Shown one piece after another: positions 26,069 through 36,297 of a DNA stretch of 64,000 bases (position 1 is its first letter; each line of letters begins with the position of its first letter). This stretch comes from Apibacter sp. B3706 (GTDB lineage Bacteria; Bacteroidota; Bacteroidia; Flavobacteriales; Weeksellaceae), in the NCBI RefSeq assembly GCF_011082725.1, contig NZ_CP049715.1:682001-746000 (forward strand), in the 5' to 3' direction. The notes below the pieces were generated by a model. It had not been told where the DNA came from. It saw nothing but the letters and a program-made list of their open reading frames with translations, and ran no database searches. Both the position numbers and the translations under genes were made by a program.

Positions 26069-27289
26069 ATGATACTTGAAATGAAAGTTCCCTCTCCCGG
26101 GGAATCAATAACAGAAGTAGAAATTTCAACCTGGTTGGTTAAAGAGGGAGATTATGTTGTAAAAGATCAGGCTATAGCGGAAATAGACAGCGATAAAGCC
26201 ACTTTAGACCTTCCGGCAGAAGCTTCCGGCAAAATATCTTTGAAGGCTCAAGAGGGAGATACAGTTCAGGTAGGACATATTATATGTTTAATTGACACGG
26301 ATGCTGTAAATCCAATTCATGATAAAAAAGAAATAGTAACCAACGAAGCAGAAACAACTGTTTCTACTCATACATCGGAAAATTCTCAAGAAAGACCCGC
26401 CGATTCATATGTAAAAGGAACTTGTTCACCCGCAGCCAGAAAAATAATTAAAGAAAAAAATATTTCTCCCGAAGATATTCAAGGAACCGGTAAAAATGGA
26501 AGAATAACAAAAAATGATGCCTTACAAGCAGTTCCATCTCTTGGTAATTCTACAGGAAATGGAGTCAGAACGTACCAATCAGTTAAATTATCGGCGCTTA
26601 GAAGAAAAGTAGCCGAAAGATTGGTAACCGTAAAAAATCAAACCGCCATGTTAACTACTTTTAATGAAGTGGACATGAGTGAAATTTATCGTATAAGGAA
26701 TGAATATAAAGAGGCATTTAAAAATAAACACAATGTGAATTTAGGATTTATGTCTTTTTTTACCCTTGCTGTTGTAAGAGCATTGCAACTGTTTCCTGAT
26801 GTTAACTCTATGATTGACGGTGAGAATAAAATAACCTATGATTTTCAAGACATAAGCATAGCTGTGTCCGGACCTAAAGGATTAATGGTTCCTGTGCTTA
26901 GAAATGCGGAAACCATGACATTTAGAGGAGTAGAGCACAATATAAAGATCCTTGCGGAAAAAGTGAGAGACGGAAGAATTACCGTGGATGAAATGACCGG
27001 AGGAACATTTACCATTACCAACGGTGGGGTTTTTGGTTCTATGTTATCTACCCCGATCATCAATCCACCACAAAGTGCAATTCTTGGAATGCACAACATA
27101 ATTGAGCGGCCTATCGCAAAAAATAAACAAATTGTTATTGCTCCCATGATGTATGTTGCCCTTTCTTATGATCATAGAATTATCGATGGTAAAGAATCGG
27201 TTAGCTTTTTAGTGGCTGTGAAAGAAGCACTTGAAAATCCATTGGAACTATTGATGAATAATAACATAAATAAAGCATTAGAATTATAA
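26069..27289 (+). CDS. odhB: Dihydrolipoyl succinyltransferase, E2 of 2-oxoglutarate dehydrogenase
   Basis: A 406-residue protein with one lipoyl domain (residues 1-77, lipoyl Lys43 in [12 protein letters not shown]), a linker, a peripheral-subunit-binding domain ([20 protein letters not shown], about 118-150) and the catalytic core ending in [15 protein letters not shown] with the active His and Asp. It receives the succinyl group from E1 and passes it to CoA. A terminator follows. Confidence 0.96.
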   Translation: MILEMKVPSPGESITEVEISTWLVKEGDYVVKDQAIAEIDSDKATLDLPAEASGKISLKAQEGDTVQVGHIICLIDTDAVNPIHDKKEIVTNEAETTVSTHTSENSQERPADSYVKGTCSPAARKIIKEKNISPEDIQGTGKNGRITKNDALQAVPSLGNSTGNGVRTYQSVKLSALRRKVAERLVTVKNQTAMLTTFNEVDMSEIYRIRNEYKEAFKNKHNVNLGFMSFFTLAVVRALQLFPDVNSMIDGENKITYDFQDISIAVSGPKGLMVPVLRNAETMTFRGVEHNIKILAEKVRDGRITVDEMTGGTFTITNGGVFGSMLSTPIINPPQSAILGMHNIIERPIAKNKQIVIAPMMYVALSYDHRIIDGKESVSFLVAVKEALENPLELLMNNNINKALEL

Positions 27290-27300
27290 AAATCTATACA

Positions 27301-27322
27301 ACCGCTTATAGCGGTTTTTTTT
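27301..27322 (+). terminator. Terminator of the sucA-odhB operon
   Basis: ACCGC-TTATA-GCGGT stem-loop followed by eight consecutive T. Confidence 0.85.
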
Positions 27323-27387
27323 ATGAACCAAAAACGTTTTTATACTAAGATTAAATCTTTAAAATAAAGCATATATAATATTTTAAT

Positions 27388-28698
27388 ATGAAAAGAATAC
27401 TCTTTGTCTTTACTCTATTATTTTCATTTCTTATTTTATCAGCTCAAGAGTCAGACAGAAAAAAACTGGAAGAATTTCTTTCGAAACAACAAGATATAAC
27501 TTATGAAAGGATTGAAACTTATAAAGGAGGACCTTTACAATATAAGTTACAAATTAAACAACCTTTAGATTGGTCGGATACCTATGCCGGTTATTTTAAT
27601 CAACAAGTCATTTTGACTCATACAGGCTTTGATCGGCCTATGCTCATGGAAACGCAAGGGTATGGGATGTATGATGTTAAAAATGAATTGCAGCAAATCT
27701 TAAATTCTAACGATTTAAATATTGAACATCGATATTTTGGAACTTCAATACCCGACTCTTCAATATTTAACTGGAAGTATTTGACTCTTTATAATGCAGC
27801 TCATGATTTACACCATATAAATACTATTTTTAAAAAAATATACGGTAAAAAATGGATCAGTACGGGTATAAGCAAAGGAGGGCAAACAACTATATATTAT
27901 CGATATTTTTTTCCTGAAGATGTAGATGTCTCCGTTCCATATGTGGCTCCGATAAATTATTCTTTGGAAGATTCGCGAATATATAGTTTTTTAAACTCGG
28001 TGGGATCGGAAACTTGCAGAAAGAAAATTAAAGATTTTCAACTGTTTATGCTGAAAAATGAAAAGGAAGCTTTAAAATATGTACAAGCCTATTCTGATAT
28101 AAAAGGTCTTACCTATAAATATTTGGGATCCCTAGGCAAAGCATTTGAATATACGGTATTGGAATATCCTTTTTCATTTTGGCAATGGGGATATTCTTGT
28201 GATTCCATTCCTCAGTCAAACGAGGTTGCGAAGGGAGTGGATTATCTTATAAAAGCCGTTGATATAAGTTTTTTTAGTGATCAGGAAATTAAGCAATATG
28301 CGCCACATTATTATCAAGCAGCCTTAGAAATGGGATATTACGGATATGATATTTCACCATTTAAAAATTATTTAAACTATTTTACTGAAAATCCTTTAGC
28401 AACATTTCCTCCTAAAGAAGCAGGAAAAATCACGTATAGTCCGAAACTCACTAAAAAATTAGAAAAATGGTTAGATACTCAGGGTACTAATTTTATATAT
28501 ATTTATGGGGAATTGGACACATGGAGCGCTACCAAAGTTATCCCTTCTTTAAAAACTAATTCCCTTAAATTGGAACTTCCCGGAGCAAACCATGTTTCAG
28601 CAAGAATCGCAAACATGGATCAAGTGATGAGAAATCAGTTGAGCGATTCCTTATATCAGTGGATAGGGATTAGACCTAATTATAGTTTATTAAATTAA
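27388..28698 (+). CDS. Secreted S28/S37-like serine peptidase
   Basis: A 436-residue protein with a signal peptide (MKRILFVFTLLFSFLILSAQ). It is an alpha/beta hydrolase with the nucleophile elbow GISKGGQT (Ser162), an acid in YGELDTWSA (Asp377) and His402 in GANHVSA. The HRYFGTS segment is typical of prolyl-specific tri-/dipeptidyl aminopeptidase families S28 and S37. It probably trims peptides in the periplasm or outside the cell. I cannot separate S28 from S37 by eye. Confidence 0.82.
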   Translation: MKRILFVFTLLFSFLILSAQESDRKKLEEFLSKQQDITYERIETYKGGPLQYKLQIKQPLDWSDTYAGYFNQQVILTHTGFDRPMLMETQGYGMYDVKNELQQILNSNDLNIEHRYFGTSIPDSSIFNWKYLTLYNAAHDLHHINTIFKKIYGKKWISTGISKGGQTTIYYRYFFPEDVDVSVPYVAPINYSLEDSRIYSFLNSVGSETCRKKIKDFQLFMLKNEKEALKYVQAYSDIKGLTYKYLGSLGKAFEYTVLEYPFSFWQWGYSCDSIPQSNEVAKGVDYLIKAVDISFFSDQEIKQYAPHYYQAALEMGYYGYDISPFKNYLNYFTENPLATFPPKEAGKITYSPKLTKKLEKWLDTQGTNFIYIYGELDTWSATKVIPSLKTNSLKLELPGANHVSARIANMDQVMRNQLSDSLYQWIGIRPNYSLLN

Positions 28699-29016
28699 TT
28701 ATTTTATATTTTTAAAAAGAAGTAACTAATAAATTTATTAAAATATAAATAGGAAACTAAATTTAAATTTTTATTTTATCTTGGAATAGAATTTGTATTT
28801 AAATGATTTAATTGTAGTATATTTCTTTTTTTTAATAAAAATAGAGATAAATACAGGGTTAATCAAAAATACTTTCGTTTTAATTAATATTTAATTAACA
28901 AGAATTCTATATATAAATTATAATTTTGTGTAATCATTAATTTACTAATAATACGGATTGAATTAATTATAAATTTAAAAGTAATAAATTTACAATTTTA
29001 AAACCTGGGTGTAAAA
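28699..29016. other. 318-bp AT-rich gap with a candidate promoter
   Basis: No gene seen. TAATTTTG at 28921-28928 fits the -7 consensus and would give the acyltransferase mRNA a leader of about 80 bases; no TTG element is in place. Confidence 0.4.
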
Positions 29017-29841
29017 ATGGAAAAAGGAAAGAAGAAGAATAGAATATTTAGAGATGCGTTTGGCCATTGGTTTATCTTAAAAAGATTTCTTATATTCACC
29101 TTTGGGGTTATATCATATAATAGATTCAACGGATTTAATAAATTAAAGCTTAAAGGAACTGAAAACCTGTTAAAGCTTCCCGATACCAATGTATTGTTCG
29201 TATCCAATCATCAAACCTATTTTGCGGATGTATTTGCCATGTATCATGTATTTTGTGCCGTAAAGCACGGATATATTGACACCATTAAAAATCCTGTTTA
29301 TCTTTTAGATCCGAAAGTAGATTTATATTATGTGGCGGCAAAAGAAACCATGAATAAGGGATTATTAGCCAAATTATTTTCTTTAGCAGGAGCAATTACT
29401 GTTAAAAGAACTTGGAGAGATGCAGGAAAAGATGTCAATCGAAAAGTTGATATGAATGAAATAGATAATATTTTGCAAGCATTGGATAGCGGATGGGTAG
29501 TTACCTTTCCACAAGGTACGGTAACTCCTTGGTCACCCGGTCGGAGAGGAGCGGCAAAAATTATCAAAAAAAATAAACCCATTGTAATACCTGTTGTAAT
29601 TGATGGATTCAGAAGAGCTTTTGATCGTAAAGGATTACTCGTTAAAAAAAGGGGAGTAGAACCCAAAATGACATTTAAAGCTCCTTTAGACATCGATTAT
29701 GAGAACGAAGATTCAAATGAAATTTTAGCTAAAATCATGATAGCTATAGAACAAGATCCAAGTTTTTTAAAAGTCAAATCGGTTGAGGAACTGGAAGCAG
29801 AAAGGGAAGAAGAAAAGACCCGATCATTTTTTGAACTATAA
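29017..29841 (+). CDS. Lysophospholipid/1-acylglycerol-phosphate acyltransferase (PlsC-like)
   Basis: A 274-residue inner-membrane-associated acyltransferase. VSNHQTYFADVFAMY is the catalytic block with His followed by Asp after five residues, one more than the textbook HX4D spacing; FPQGTVTPWSPGRRGAAKI is the substrate-binding motif corresponding to EGTR. This variant is familiar in Bacteroidota. It should acylate lysophosphatidic acid or a similar lipid. A terminator separates it from the next gene. Confidence 0.85.
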   Translation: MEKGKKKNRIFRDAFGHWFILKRFLIFTFGVISYNRFNGFNKLKLKGTENLLKLPDTNVLFVSNHQTYFADVFAMYHVFCAVKHGYIDTIKNPVYLLDPKVDLYYVAAKETMNKGLLAKLFSLAGAITVKRTWRDAGKDVNRKVDMNEIDNILQALDSGWVVTFPQGTVTPWSPGRRGAAKIIKKNKPIVIPVVIDGFRRAFDRKGLLVKKRGVEPKMTFKAPLDIDYENEDSNEILAKIMIAIEQDPSFLKVKSVEELEAEREEEKTRSFFEL

Positions 29842-29859
29842 TTTATTACAGAGATAAAA

Positions 29860-29890
29860 AAAGGCAGTCGTATTTAGCTGTCTTTTTTAG
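29860..29890 (+). terminator. Terminator after the PlsC-like gene
   Basis: AAAGGCAG (29860-29867) with CTGTCTTT (29878-29885), one G-T pair, then a T run. Confidence 0.65.
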
Positions 29891-29900
29891 TTTAAAAAAG

Positions 29901-29908
29901 TATCTTTG
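29901..29908 (+). promoter_or_regulatory. Promoter -7 box of the mpl-like gene
   Basis: TATCTTTG, exact consensus, 20 bases before the ATG at 29928. Confidence 0.55.
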
Positions 29909-29927
29909 TTCTGAAAAATATCGGTAA

Positions 29928-31274
29928 ATGAAAATACATTTTATAGCGATAGGTGGAAGTGCCATGCATAATTTGGCTTTGGCCTTGGCTCAAAAAGGCT
30001 ACACTGTTACAGGTTCTGATGATGCAATTTTTGAACCCTCCCTCTCAAGATTAAAAAAACAAGGTATAGCACCCAATTCATTGGGGTGGTTTCCCGACAA
30101 GATTACATCGGATATAGATGCAGTAATTTTGGGAATGCATGCTCATTCGGATAATCCCGAACTTCAAAAAGCAAAAGAATTAAATTTAAAAATTTATTCA
30201 TATCCTGAATTTCTGTACGAACAATCTAAAAATAAAACCCGAGTAGTTATCGCAGGTTCTCACGGTAAAACCACGATAACCTCTATGGTTCTTCATGTAC
30301 TTAAGTATCATCAGGTAGATGTTGATTATATGGTTGGTGCTCAGTTGGAAGGATTTTATACCATGGTGAAGCTCACAGATACTAATGAATTTATGATTTT
30401 AGAAGGGGATGAGTATTTATCTTCACCGATCGATTTACGTTCAAAATTTCTTTTGTATCAACCTAATATAGCTTTACTCAGCGGGATCGCCTGGGATCAT
30501 ATTAATGTGTTTCCAACTTTTGAATCTTATAAGCAACCCTTCCTTTCTTTTGTAAATACGATAAGTCAAGGAGGTGCTTTAATTTATAATGAAGAAGATA
30601 AAGAAGTTGTAGAGGTAGTAGAACAATCGAGTAACTATCTGAAAAAGTTTCCTTATCATACACCCAATTATGTAATTAAAGATGAAAAAGTATATCTTCA
30701 AACTTCTGAAGGAGAATTACAATTGTCGTTATTTGGTAGACATAACCTTTTGAATTTAGAGGGAGCGCGATTGGTTTGTAATCAAATAGGTATACAAAAT
30801 GAAGCGTTTTATGAAGCAATACTATCATTTAAAGGTGCTTCACGAAGATTGGAAAAAATATACGAAACAAATGAATATATAGTATATAAAGATTTTGCAC
30901 ATGCACCTTCTAAAGTAATGGCAACGGTCAAAGCGGTTAAAGAAAATTTTTCCAATAAACGACTGGTAGCTTGTTTAGAACTCCATACATATAGTTCACT
31001 AAACCCTGAATTTTTAAAACAATACAAAAACACATTAGACAAAGCTGATGAAGCACTTGTTTTTTATAGTGAAGATGCTTTAAAAATCAAAAGAATGGAA
31101 CCAATTTCAAAAGAACTAATTATAAATTCTTTCGAAAAAAATAAATTACAAGTCTTTACAGATCCTGTTATATTAGAGAACTATTTAATAGAAATCGATA
31201 AAAATAACAGTATTTTTTTAATGATGAGCTCCGGAAATTACAGCGGAATAAATTTGGACTCAATTTTTAAATAA
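29928..31274 (+). CDS. mpl: UDP-N-acetylmuramate:tripeptide ligase-like Mur ligase
   Basis: A 448-residue Mur ligase. HFIAIGGSAMHNLALALAQ begins the Mur N-terminal Rossmann domain, IAGSHGKTTITSMVLHVL is the ATP P-loop, and LEGDEYLSSPID and FAHAPSKVMATVKAV are central and C-terminal motifs of the Mpl branch. Mpl joins recycled murein tripeptide to UDP-MurNAc. MurC is the alternative, but the start and the FAHAPSK motif favour Mpl. Confidence 0.88.
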   Translation: MKIHFIAIGGSAMHNLALALAQKGYTVTGSDDAIFEPSLSRLKKQGIAPNSLGWFPDKITSDIDAVILGMHAHSDNPELQKAKELNLKIYSYPEFLYEQSKNKTRVVIAGSHGKTTITSMVLHVLKYHQVDVDYMVGAQLEGFYTMVKLTDTNEFMILEGDEYLSSPIDLRSKFLLYQPNIALLSGIAWDHINVFPTFESYKQPFLSFVNTISQGGALIYNEEDKEVVEVVEQSSNYLKKFPYHTPNYVIKDEKVYLQTSEGELQLSLFGRHNLLNLEGARLVCNQIGIQNEAFYEAILSFKGASRRLEKIYETNEYIVYKDFAHAPSKVMATVKAVKENFSNKRLVACLELHTYSSLNPEFLKQYKNTLDKADEALVFYSEDALKIKRMEPISKELIINSFEKNKLQVFTDPVILENYLIEIDKNNSIFLMMSSGNYSGINLDSIFK

Positions 31275-31297
31275 AAACAAAATATACTAAATCATAA

Positions 31298-31326
31298 AAA
31301 TCTTTCTTTTAGGAAAGATTTTTTTA
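31298..31326. terminator. Bidirectional terminator between convergent genes
   Basis: AAATCTTTC (31298-31306) with GAAAGATTT (31313-31321) and T runs on both strands; it serves mpl and the convergent oxidoreductase. Confidence 0.8.
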
Positions 31327-31337
31327 TGCGATGAATT

Positions 31338-31859
31338 TTATAAGCCTTTTATAAAGGATATATATTCGTCTATGCTTTTATCCAAAGTACCATTATCAGC
31401 TGCATAATAAGAATTATACAACATATAATATCCCCTAAAATTCGAACTAACATAGGCTGCCGTGAGTTTAATAGGCAAAATTAAATCTTCCAAATTCAGA
31501 TTTTTATTATCTTTAAGATCGTCTTCATTTATACCGGCAGACAACGCTAATGCTATTTTTTTATCTTTTAATTTATCCCCTTTAGATCCATAGGCCCAGC
31601 CATAAGTAAATACCTCATCGATCCATCGTTTTATTAAACCGGGTACATTAAACCAATATATTGGATATTGTAAAATTAAGTTTTCATGGTTTTCAATTAA
31701 CTTTTGTTCTTTTTGAACATCAATTTTATAATCCGGATATTCATAGCAAAGATTATGAACTGTAAAATCTTTCGGATATTTTTTTAATTCTTCTGACCAT
31801 CTTTTATGAATTATCGATTGATCTAAATTGGGGTGACCATTAATAATTAATGTTTTCAT
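31338..31859 (-). CDS. Flavodoxin-fold NAD(P)H oxidoreductase
   Basis: A 173-residue protein of the NAD(P)H dehydrogenase (quinone)/KefF family. KTLIINGHPNLDQSI at the start binds the FMN or FAD phosphate, and LQYPIYWFNVPGLIKRWIDE is the signature loop. Such enzymes reduce quinones or electrophiles with two electrons; no Kef channel gene is next door. Monocistronic. Confidence 0.9.
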   Translation of the reverse strand: MKTLIINGHPNLDQSIIHKRWSEELKKYPKDFTVHNLCYEYPDYKIDVQKEQKLIENHENLILQYPIYWFNVPGLIKRWIDEVFTYGWAYGSKGDKLKDKKIALALSAGINEDDLKDNKNLNLEDLILPIKLTAAYVSSNFRGYYMLYNSYYAADNGTLDKSIDEYISFIKGL

Positions 31860-32163
31860 TTTTTTTAATTTGATTATAGTTTTTATAAATTATATATTGT
31901 AATCATTGTAAATATATTAATTTAAAATCAAATTTAATATAATTATGAATCAATATTTGCTAAAAAATAAATAGTGGAATAATTTAGATTTCAATAATTA
32001 TTAGTACTTAACCAGTATAAATAAATGTAATTTGAAAAATAAAGAAGTATAAATGATTATACTTAGAATAGTGTATATTTTAAACTTTTGAATAAAAAAG
32101 GGAATCAGACTATATTTTTAGTAAGTAAGGATTAATTCAAAATGTGACTAAAAAAACTTGAAA
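31860..32163. other. 304-bp AT-rich gap
   Basis: Lies between the start of the oxidoreductase gene and the stop of recN. It should contain the oxidoreductase promoter and the recN terminator, but I see no convincing match to either and no ORF. Confidence 0.45.
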
Positions 32164-33816
32164 TTATTTCAATAATTCAATAGCTTGTTTTCTTGCGTTT
32201 TCCGTAATATCAGAACCGCTTATTAACTGAGCAATTTCCTCAATCCTTTCCTCATGATTCAGTAAACGTATTTGAGTTTGTGTTTCCCCCGATTTTTCCG
32301 TTTTTTCGACCTTAAATTGACTGTTTCCTTTTGCCGCGACTTGAGGCAAATGAGTAATGGCAATTAATTGCATGGTTGAAGCCATTTGCTGCATTAATTT
32401 TCCCATTTCATTAGCAATACGTCCTGAAACCCCCGTATCAATTTCATCAAGAATTAAAGTAGGTAATGCTTCTTTCTCAGACATAATTTTTTTTATTGCT
32501 AACATTACGCGTGATCGTTCACCTCCCGATATGGCTTTAGCTATAGGCTGTAAGGACATGCCGGCATTAGCGGAAAATAAAATATTGACGATATCTGTAC
32601 CGTTTGCCGTAAATTGATCTGTTTTTTGTATGGAAATTTCAATTTTAGATTTTTCCATTCCTAAATGTGAAAGTATAGTGAGTATTTTGTTTTCTAATTC
32701 AGGAACATGTGTCTTTCTTTTAGTATGAAGATCCTGAGCCCATTTAGTTAGTTCTGAAGAAAGTGTTTTAATAGTATCTTGACAGGCTTGGATTTGATTT
32801 TCCAAATTCATCAAATCAGAGGTATCTTTAGATAAAGAATCTCTAATTTGTTTTAATTCCTCTATAGTGGTTACTTTATGCTTCGCATATAAAGAATGAA
32901 TTAAATCAACTTTTTGAGTAAGATCTTCATAACGCAGCGGATTGAAGTCTAATCTTTCAAGGAAAAACTCGGATTCTGCCGATATATCTTGTAATTCCAA
33001 CTTAATGCTGCTGATTCTTTCAGATAATTTCATTAAATCCGTTGAATACTGCGAGCCTTTATCCATGCGCGAAGATACTTCACGTAATTGATTTAAAATC
33101 CCTATCTCATCATTATCTAAGATTTGTTTAACTTCAGTTAAGATTTGAGCTAAATATTCTGAATTTTTCAATAAATTCAGTTCATTTTCCATTTCAACAA
33201 AATTGATGGAATCTAATTGAGCCGTATTTAACTCTTCTAATAAATAGTTTTTATAATCAACTTCTTCATTACCTAAAAGTAATTTATCCTTTAACGAGGT
33301 AAGCCTCGAATTTTCAAATACGTATTTTTGATAAACATTTTGATACTTTTTCAAATCTAAAGTTGCACCGGAATAAGTATCCAATATATGTAATTGATAT
33401 TTTTCATTCATCAGATCCGAAGTATCAAATTGAGAATGAATATCAATAAGTTTTTCAGTTAGCGAATGTAATACAGATAGGGTAACCGGAGTATCATTAA
33501 TGAAAGCTCTAGATTTACCTGAAGGTAAAATTTCTCTTCTAATAATAGTAATAGGATCGAAATCCAATTCATTTTGAATAAAAAAGTCAGAAAATAGTTC
33601 GCGATCAAGAGTGAATTCCGCTTCAACAAAGCATTTTTCATCAGCATTTTTCAAAGATTTGTAATCTGCCCTCTCGCCTAAAACTAATTTTAATGCTCCC
33701 AGAATTATAGATTTACCGGCACCGGTTTCGCCTGTAACAGTTATCATACCGGAAGGAAAGTTAATATCCAGGATATCTATCAACGCATAATTACGAATTG
33801 ATAAATGAGATAGCAT
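32164..33816 (-). CDS. recN: DNA repair protein RecN
   Basis: A 550-residue SMC-like ATPase for double-strand-break repair. The N-terminal Walker A is GETGAGKS (residues 29-36), a coiled-coil middle (about 150-380) follows, and the C-terminal half has the ABC signature AISGGERSRVMLAIK and Walker B LILDEIDTGVSG. Full length. It is the last gene of the bamD-rpoZ-coaBC-DUF4835-recN run, 6 bases after DUF4835. Confidence 0.96.
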   Translation of the reverse strand: MLSHLSIRNYALIDILDINFPSGMITVTGETGAGKSIILGALKLVLGERADYKSLKNADEKCFVEAEFTLDRELFSDFFIQNELDFDPITIIRREILPSGKSRAFINDTPVTLSVLHSLTEKLIDIHSQFDTSDLMNEKYQLHILDTYSGATLDLKKYQNVYQKYVFENSRLTSLKDKLLLGNEEVDYKNYLLEELNTAQLDSINFVEMENELNLLKNSEYLAQILTEVKQILDNDEIGILNQLREVSSRMDKGSQYSTDLMKLSERISSIKLELQDISAESEFFLERLDFNPLRYEDLTQKVDLIHSLYAKHKVTTIEELKQIRDSLSKDTSDLMNLENQIQACQDTIKTLSSELTKWAQDLHTKRKTHVPELENKILTILSHLGMEKSKIEISIQKTDQFTANGTDIVNILFSANAGMSLQPIAKAISGGERSRVMLAIKKIMSEKEALPTLILDEIDTGVSGRIANEMGKLMQQMASTMQLIAITHLPQVAAKGNSQFKVEKTEKSGETQTQIRLLNHEERIEEIAQLISGSDITENARKQAIELLK

Positions 33817-33822
33817 AAATTT

Positions 33823-34731
33823 CTAATTTTTAATTTTATTCCAGTATTCGTTACTGTTGATTGGATTGATTTTTTGTAACAGAGTTTTCAATTCTGAAAT
33901 GTTCATTGAAGTAACCGGAGTTCCGCCAGAAAATATATTGGCTATTTCTTCACGTTTTGCAGTTAAGAAAAGATCTAAAGGATAAAACTGATAATTGGAA
34001 GAATATTCATTTAATTTCATTAAATAAGTAGCAATGTGAGTTTTAGCTTGTAATTCATTAGAAGACATTACATCTAATCCTAAACGATGATAATTATAAG
34101 AAATATTTCTTAACATTTTTGCTTTATCATTTATTAGATCGGAAATAAGAGATCCTCGGGTTCTAGGACCGTCAAAAGTATTCCACCCGTTGTATCCTTG
34201 ATTAATGGAATTATCTGCAATTTTTTGAGCTTTATCAAAGTATTCATTTCCTCCATATCGTGAAAATGTGTCTGCGTCATATCCTAAGATCATATAAATA
34301 TAATAGGCAATAACATCAGTTAAATTTTTTCCGCTGAATCGGGATTCATTAAATACTAAATTTTCGGATTCAAGATAATTAAAGGTAAAATCGGTATCTT
34401 GATAATTTAACACCGGTGTGATATAAGAAGAATTATAAACCGGTCTGCTGGATTGAATTAATAAGGTAGCTTTAAATTTATCTGTTGAAATTCGTTCCTC
34501 AATAATAATTCCGAACGAACATTTAATACGTTCCTGAACAGATAATTTTTTACCCTGAACCCAATCCGTATTGTTGATAAATTCTTTTAAATCTTTTTTC
34601 AAGGTAGTAAAAACTTGATTGTTTGATCCTTGAACTTTACTGAAATCGATATTAACATCAGCCAATAATTGTTGGCAAGCAGCAAACAAAGGTAAAAATA
34701 GCAATAGAGTAATTAAAGATATATGTTTCAT
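33823..34731 (-). CDS. DUF4835 family secreted protein
   Basis: A 302-residue protein with a signal sequence (MKHISLITLLLFLPLFAACQ) and a body with YYIYMILGYDADTFSRYGG and YNGWNTFDGPRTRG, the hallmarks of DUF4835. The family is confined to Bacteroidota, occurs regularly between coaBC and recN, and has no assigned function; a periplasmic or envelope role is inferred from export. The Cys near residue 19 could make it a lipoprotein, but the lipobox is imperfect. Confidence 0.88.
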   Translation of the reverse strand: MKHISLITLLLFLPLFAACQQLLADVNIDFSKVQGSNNQVFTTLKKDLKEFINNTDWVQGKKLSVQERIKCSFGIIIEERISTDKFKATLLIQSSRPVYNSSYITPVLNYQDTDFTFNYLESENLVFNESRFSGKNLTDVIAYYIYMILGYDADTFSRYGGNEYFDKAQKIADNSINQGYNGWNTFDGPRTRGSLISDLINDKAKMLRNISYNYHRLGLDVMSSNELQAKTHIATYLMKLNEYSSNYQFYPLDLFLTAKREEIANIFSGGTPVTSMNISELKTLLQKINPINSNEYWNKIKN

Positions 34732-34734
34732 AAA

Positions 34735-35943
34735 TCAGGTTTTAATTCTTTCATGAATAGATTTTAAAATATTTTCAGCAACTTTTTCTTTGGTTTGAAG
34801 ATCAAAATACTCTATACCTCCCTTGTTATCTAAAATAGTTATTTTATTGGTATCGTAAGAAAACCCTGCGCCTTTATCCTGTAAAGAATTTAAAACAATC
34901 ATATTCAAATTCTTTTTGTTCAATTTAGTAAGAGCATTTTCTTCTTCATTATTCGTTTCAAGAGCAAATCCCACTAAAAATTGGTTACTTTTGGTTTTAC
35001 CTAACTCTAAAAGTATATCTTTATTTTTTAATAAGGGTAAAGAAAATGATTCTTCATTTTTCTTAATTTTAGTTTTAGATACAGTTTCTGGTCTATAATC
35101 GGCTACAGCTGCGGCCATAATAACAATATCTGTACTCTGATAATGTTCCGTTACTTTTTGATACATTTCTTCAGAAGACATAACATCTATTCTTTTAATA
35201 GAAGAACAATGAGAGAGTTTTTGACAAGTAGGACCAGATACTAAGGTAACTTCAGCCCCTAATTTTTCGGCTGCTTTAGCTATTTCAAAACCCATTTTAC
35301 CTGAAGAATGATTGCCAATAAAACGTACCGGATCAATAGGTTCATAGGTAGGACCGGCAGTAATCAATAGTTTCTTTTTATAAAAAATTAACTCTTTTCG
35401 TATATAATTTTCAATAAAGTCTAAAATTTCTTCCGGCTCTGCCATCCTTCCTTCACCTTCCAATCCACTGGCAAGTTCGCCCTTATTTGGAGGTATTAAA
35501 ATATCTCCTTTTTGTTGAAGTTTCTTAATGTTTTCCTGATTGTATGGATTTTTATACATATCCAAATCCATTGCAGGAGCAAAAAAAACTGTGTTTTTTG
35601 CTGACAAATAGGTTGCTAAGGCTAAATTATCAGCTTCGGCACTAGCCATTTTAGACAATGTATTGGAGGTAGCAGGTGCTACCACCAAATAATCGGCATG
35701 TAAAGCTAAATCTACATGGTTGTTCCATTCTCCGGTGTTACCTTCAAAAAATTGAGTATATACCGGTTTTTTGGAAAGAGTCGATAAAGTTAAGGGAGTA
35801 ATAAAATTATGAGCCTTGGGGGTCATAATTACCTGCACTACACAACCTCTTTTCATGAAAAGCCTTACAAGGGAAGCAGTTTTATAAGCAGCTATGCCAC
35901 CTGTAATAATTAAAACGATCTTTTTCCCTTCTAAAACCGACAT
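34735..35943 (-). CDS. coaBC: Bifunctional phosphopantothenoylcysteine decarboxylase/synthase
   Basis: A 402-residue cytoplasmic enzyme of coenzyme A synthesis. The N-terminal CoaC flavoprotein half has LIITGGIAAYKTASLVR, the catalytic His in NNHVDLALHADYLVVAPAT and the PXMNXXM-like block FAPAMDLDMY. The C-terminal CoaB half has ITAGPTYEPIDPVRFIGN, SSGKMGFEIAKAA and AAAVADYRP. It joins cysteine to phosphopantothenate and decarboxylates the product. It lies 3 bases before DUF4835. Confidence 0.96.
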   Translation of the reverse strand: MSVLEGKKIVLIITGGIAAYKTASLVRLFMKRGCVVQVIMTPKAHNFITPLTLSTLSKKPVYTQFFEGNTGEWNNHVDLALHADYLVVAPATSNTLSKMASAEADNLALATYLSAKNTVFFAPAMDLDMYKNPYNQENIKKLQQKGDILIPPNKGELASGLEGEGRMAEPEEILDFIENYIRKELIFYKKKLLITAGPTYEPIDPVRFIGNHSSGKMGFEIAKAAEKLGAEVTLVSGPTCQKLSHCSSIKRIDVMSSEEMYQKVTEHYQSTDIVIMAAAVADYRPETVSKTKIKKNEESFSLPLLKNKDILLELGKTKSNQFLVGFALETNNEEENALTKLNKKNLNMIVLNSLQDKGAGFSYDTNKITILDNKGGIEYFDLQTKEKVAENILKSIHERIKT

Positions 35944-35958
35944 TTGAAAAAATGGATA

Positions 35959-36276
35959 TTAGGAGTCTGTTTTTCTAAAATAAACTTCGTTATCTAACCA
36001 TTCTTGAATGGCAATTAACGTTGGTTTAGGTAATCTTTCGTAATATTTAGAAACTTCGATTTGTTCTCTGTTTTCGAATACTTCATCTAGAGAATCGCTA
36101 TTAGAAGCAAATTCATCTAATTTTTGGTTTAAATCATTTTTAATAAAGGTATTGATTTGTTCAGCTCTTTTACCTATGATTACTATAGCTTCATAAATGT
36201 TACCTACTTTACTTTCAATTTGTTGTCTGTTGAAAGTAATGGTTGTGTTGGGTGCATTTAATTCTTTTAAATTCAT
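35959..36276 (-). CDS. rpoZ: RNA polymerase omega subunit, Bacteroidota type
   Basis: A 105-residue protein, NRQQIESKVGNIYEAIVIIGKRAEQI, corresponding to the RpoZ/Rpb6 helix pair that clamps the beta-prime subunit. The divergent Bacteroidota form is often annotated hypothetical, but its place between bamD and coaBC is conserved in Flavobacteriia and supports the call. Confidence 0.88.
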   Translation of the reverse strand: MNLKELNAPNTTITFNRQQIESKVGNIYEAIVIIGKRAEQINTFIKNDLNQKLDEFASNSDSLDEVFENREQIEVSKYYERLPKPTLIAIQEWLDNEVYFRKTDS

Positions 36277-36297
36277 ATTTTGATGGTGTATAATTAG

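Noticed and set aside
32045-32064. Small inverted repeat AAGTATA / TATACTT in the gap upstream of recN's stop
   Set aside because: Short and AT-only; expected by chance in such DNA.
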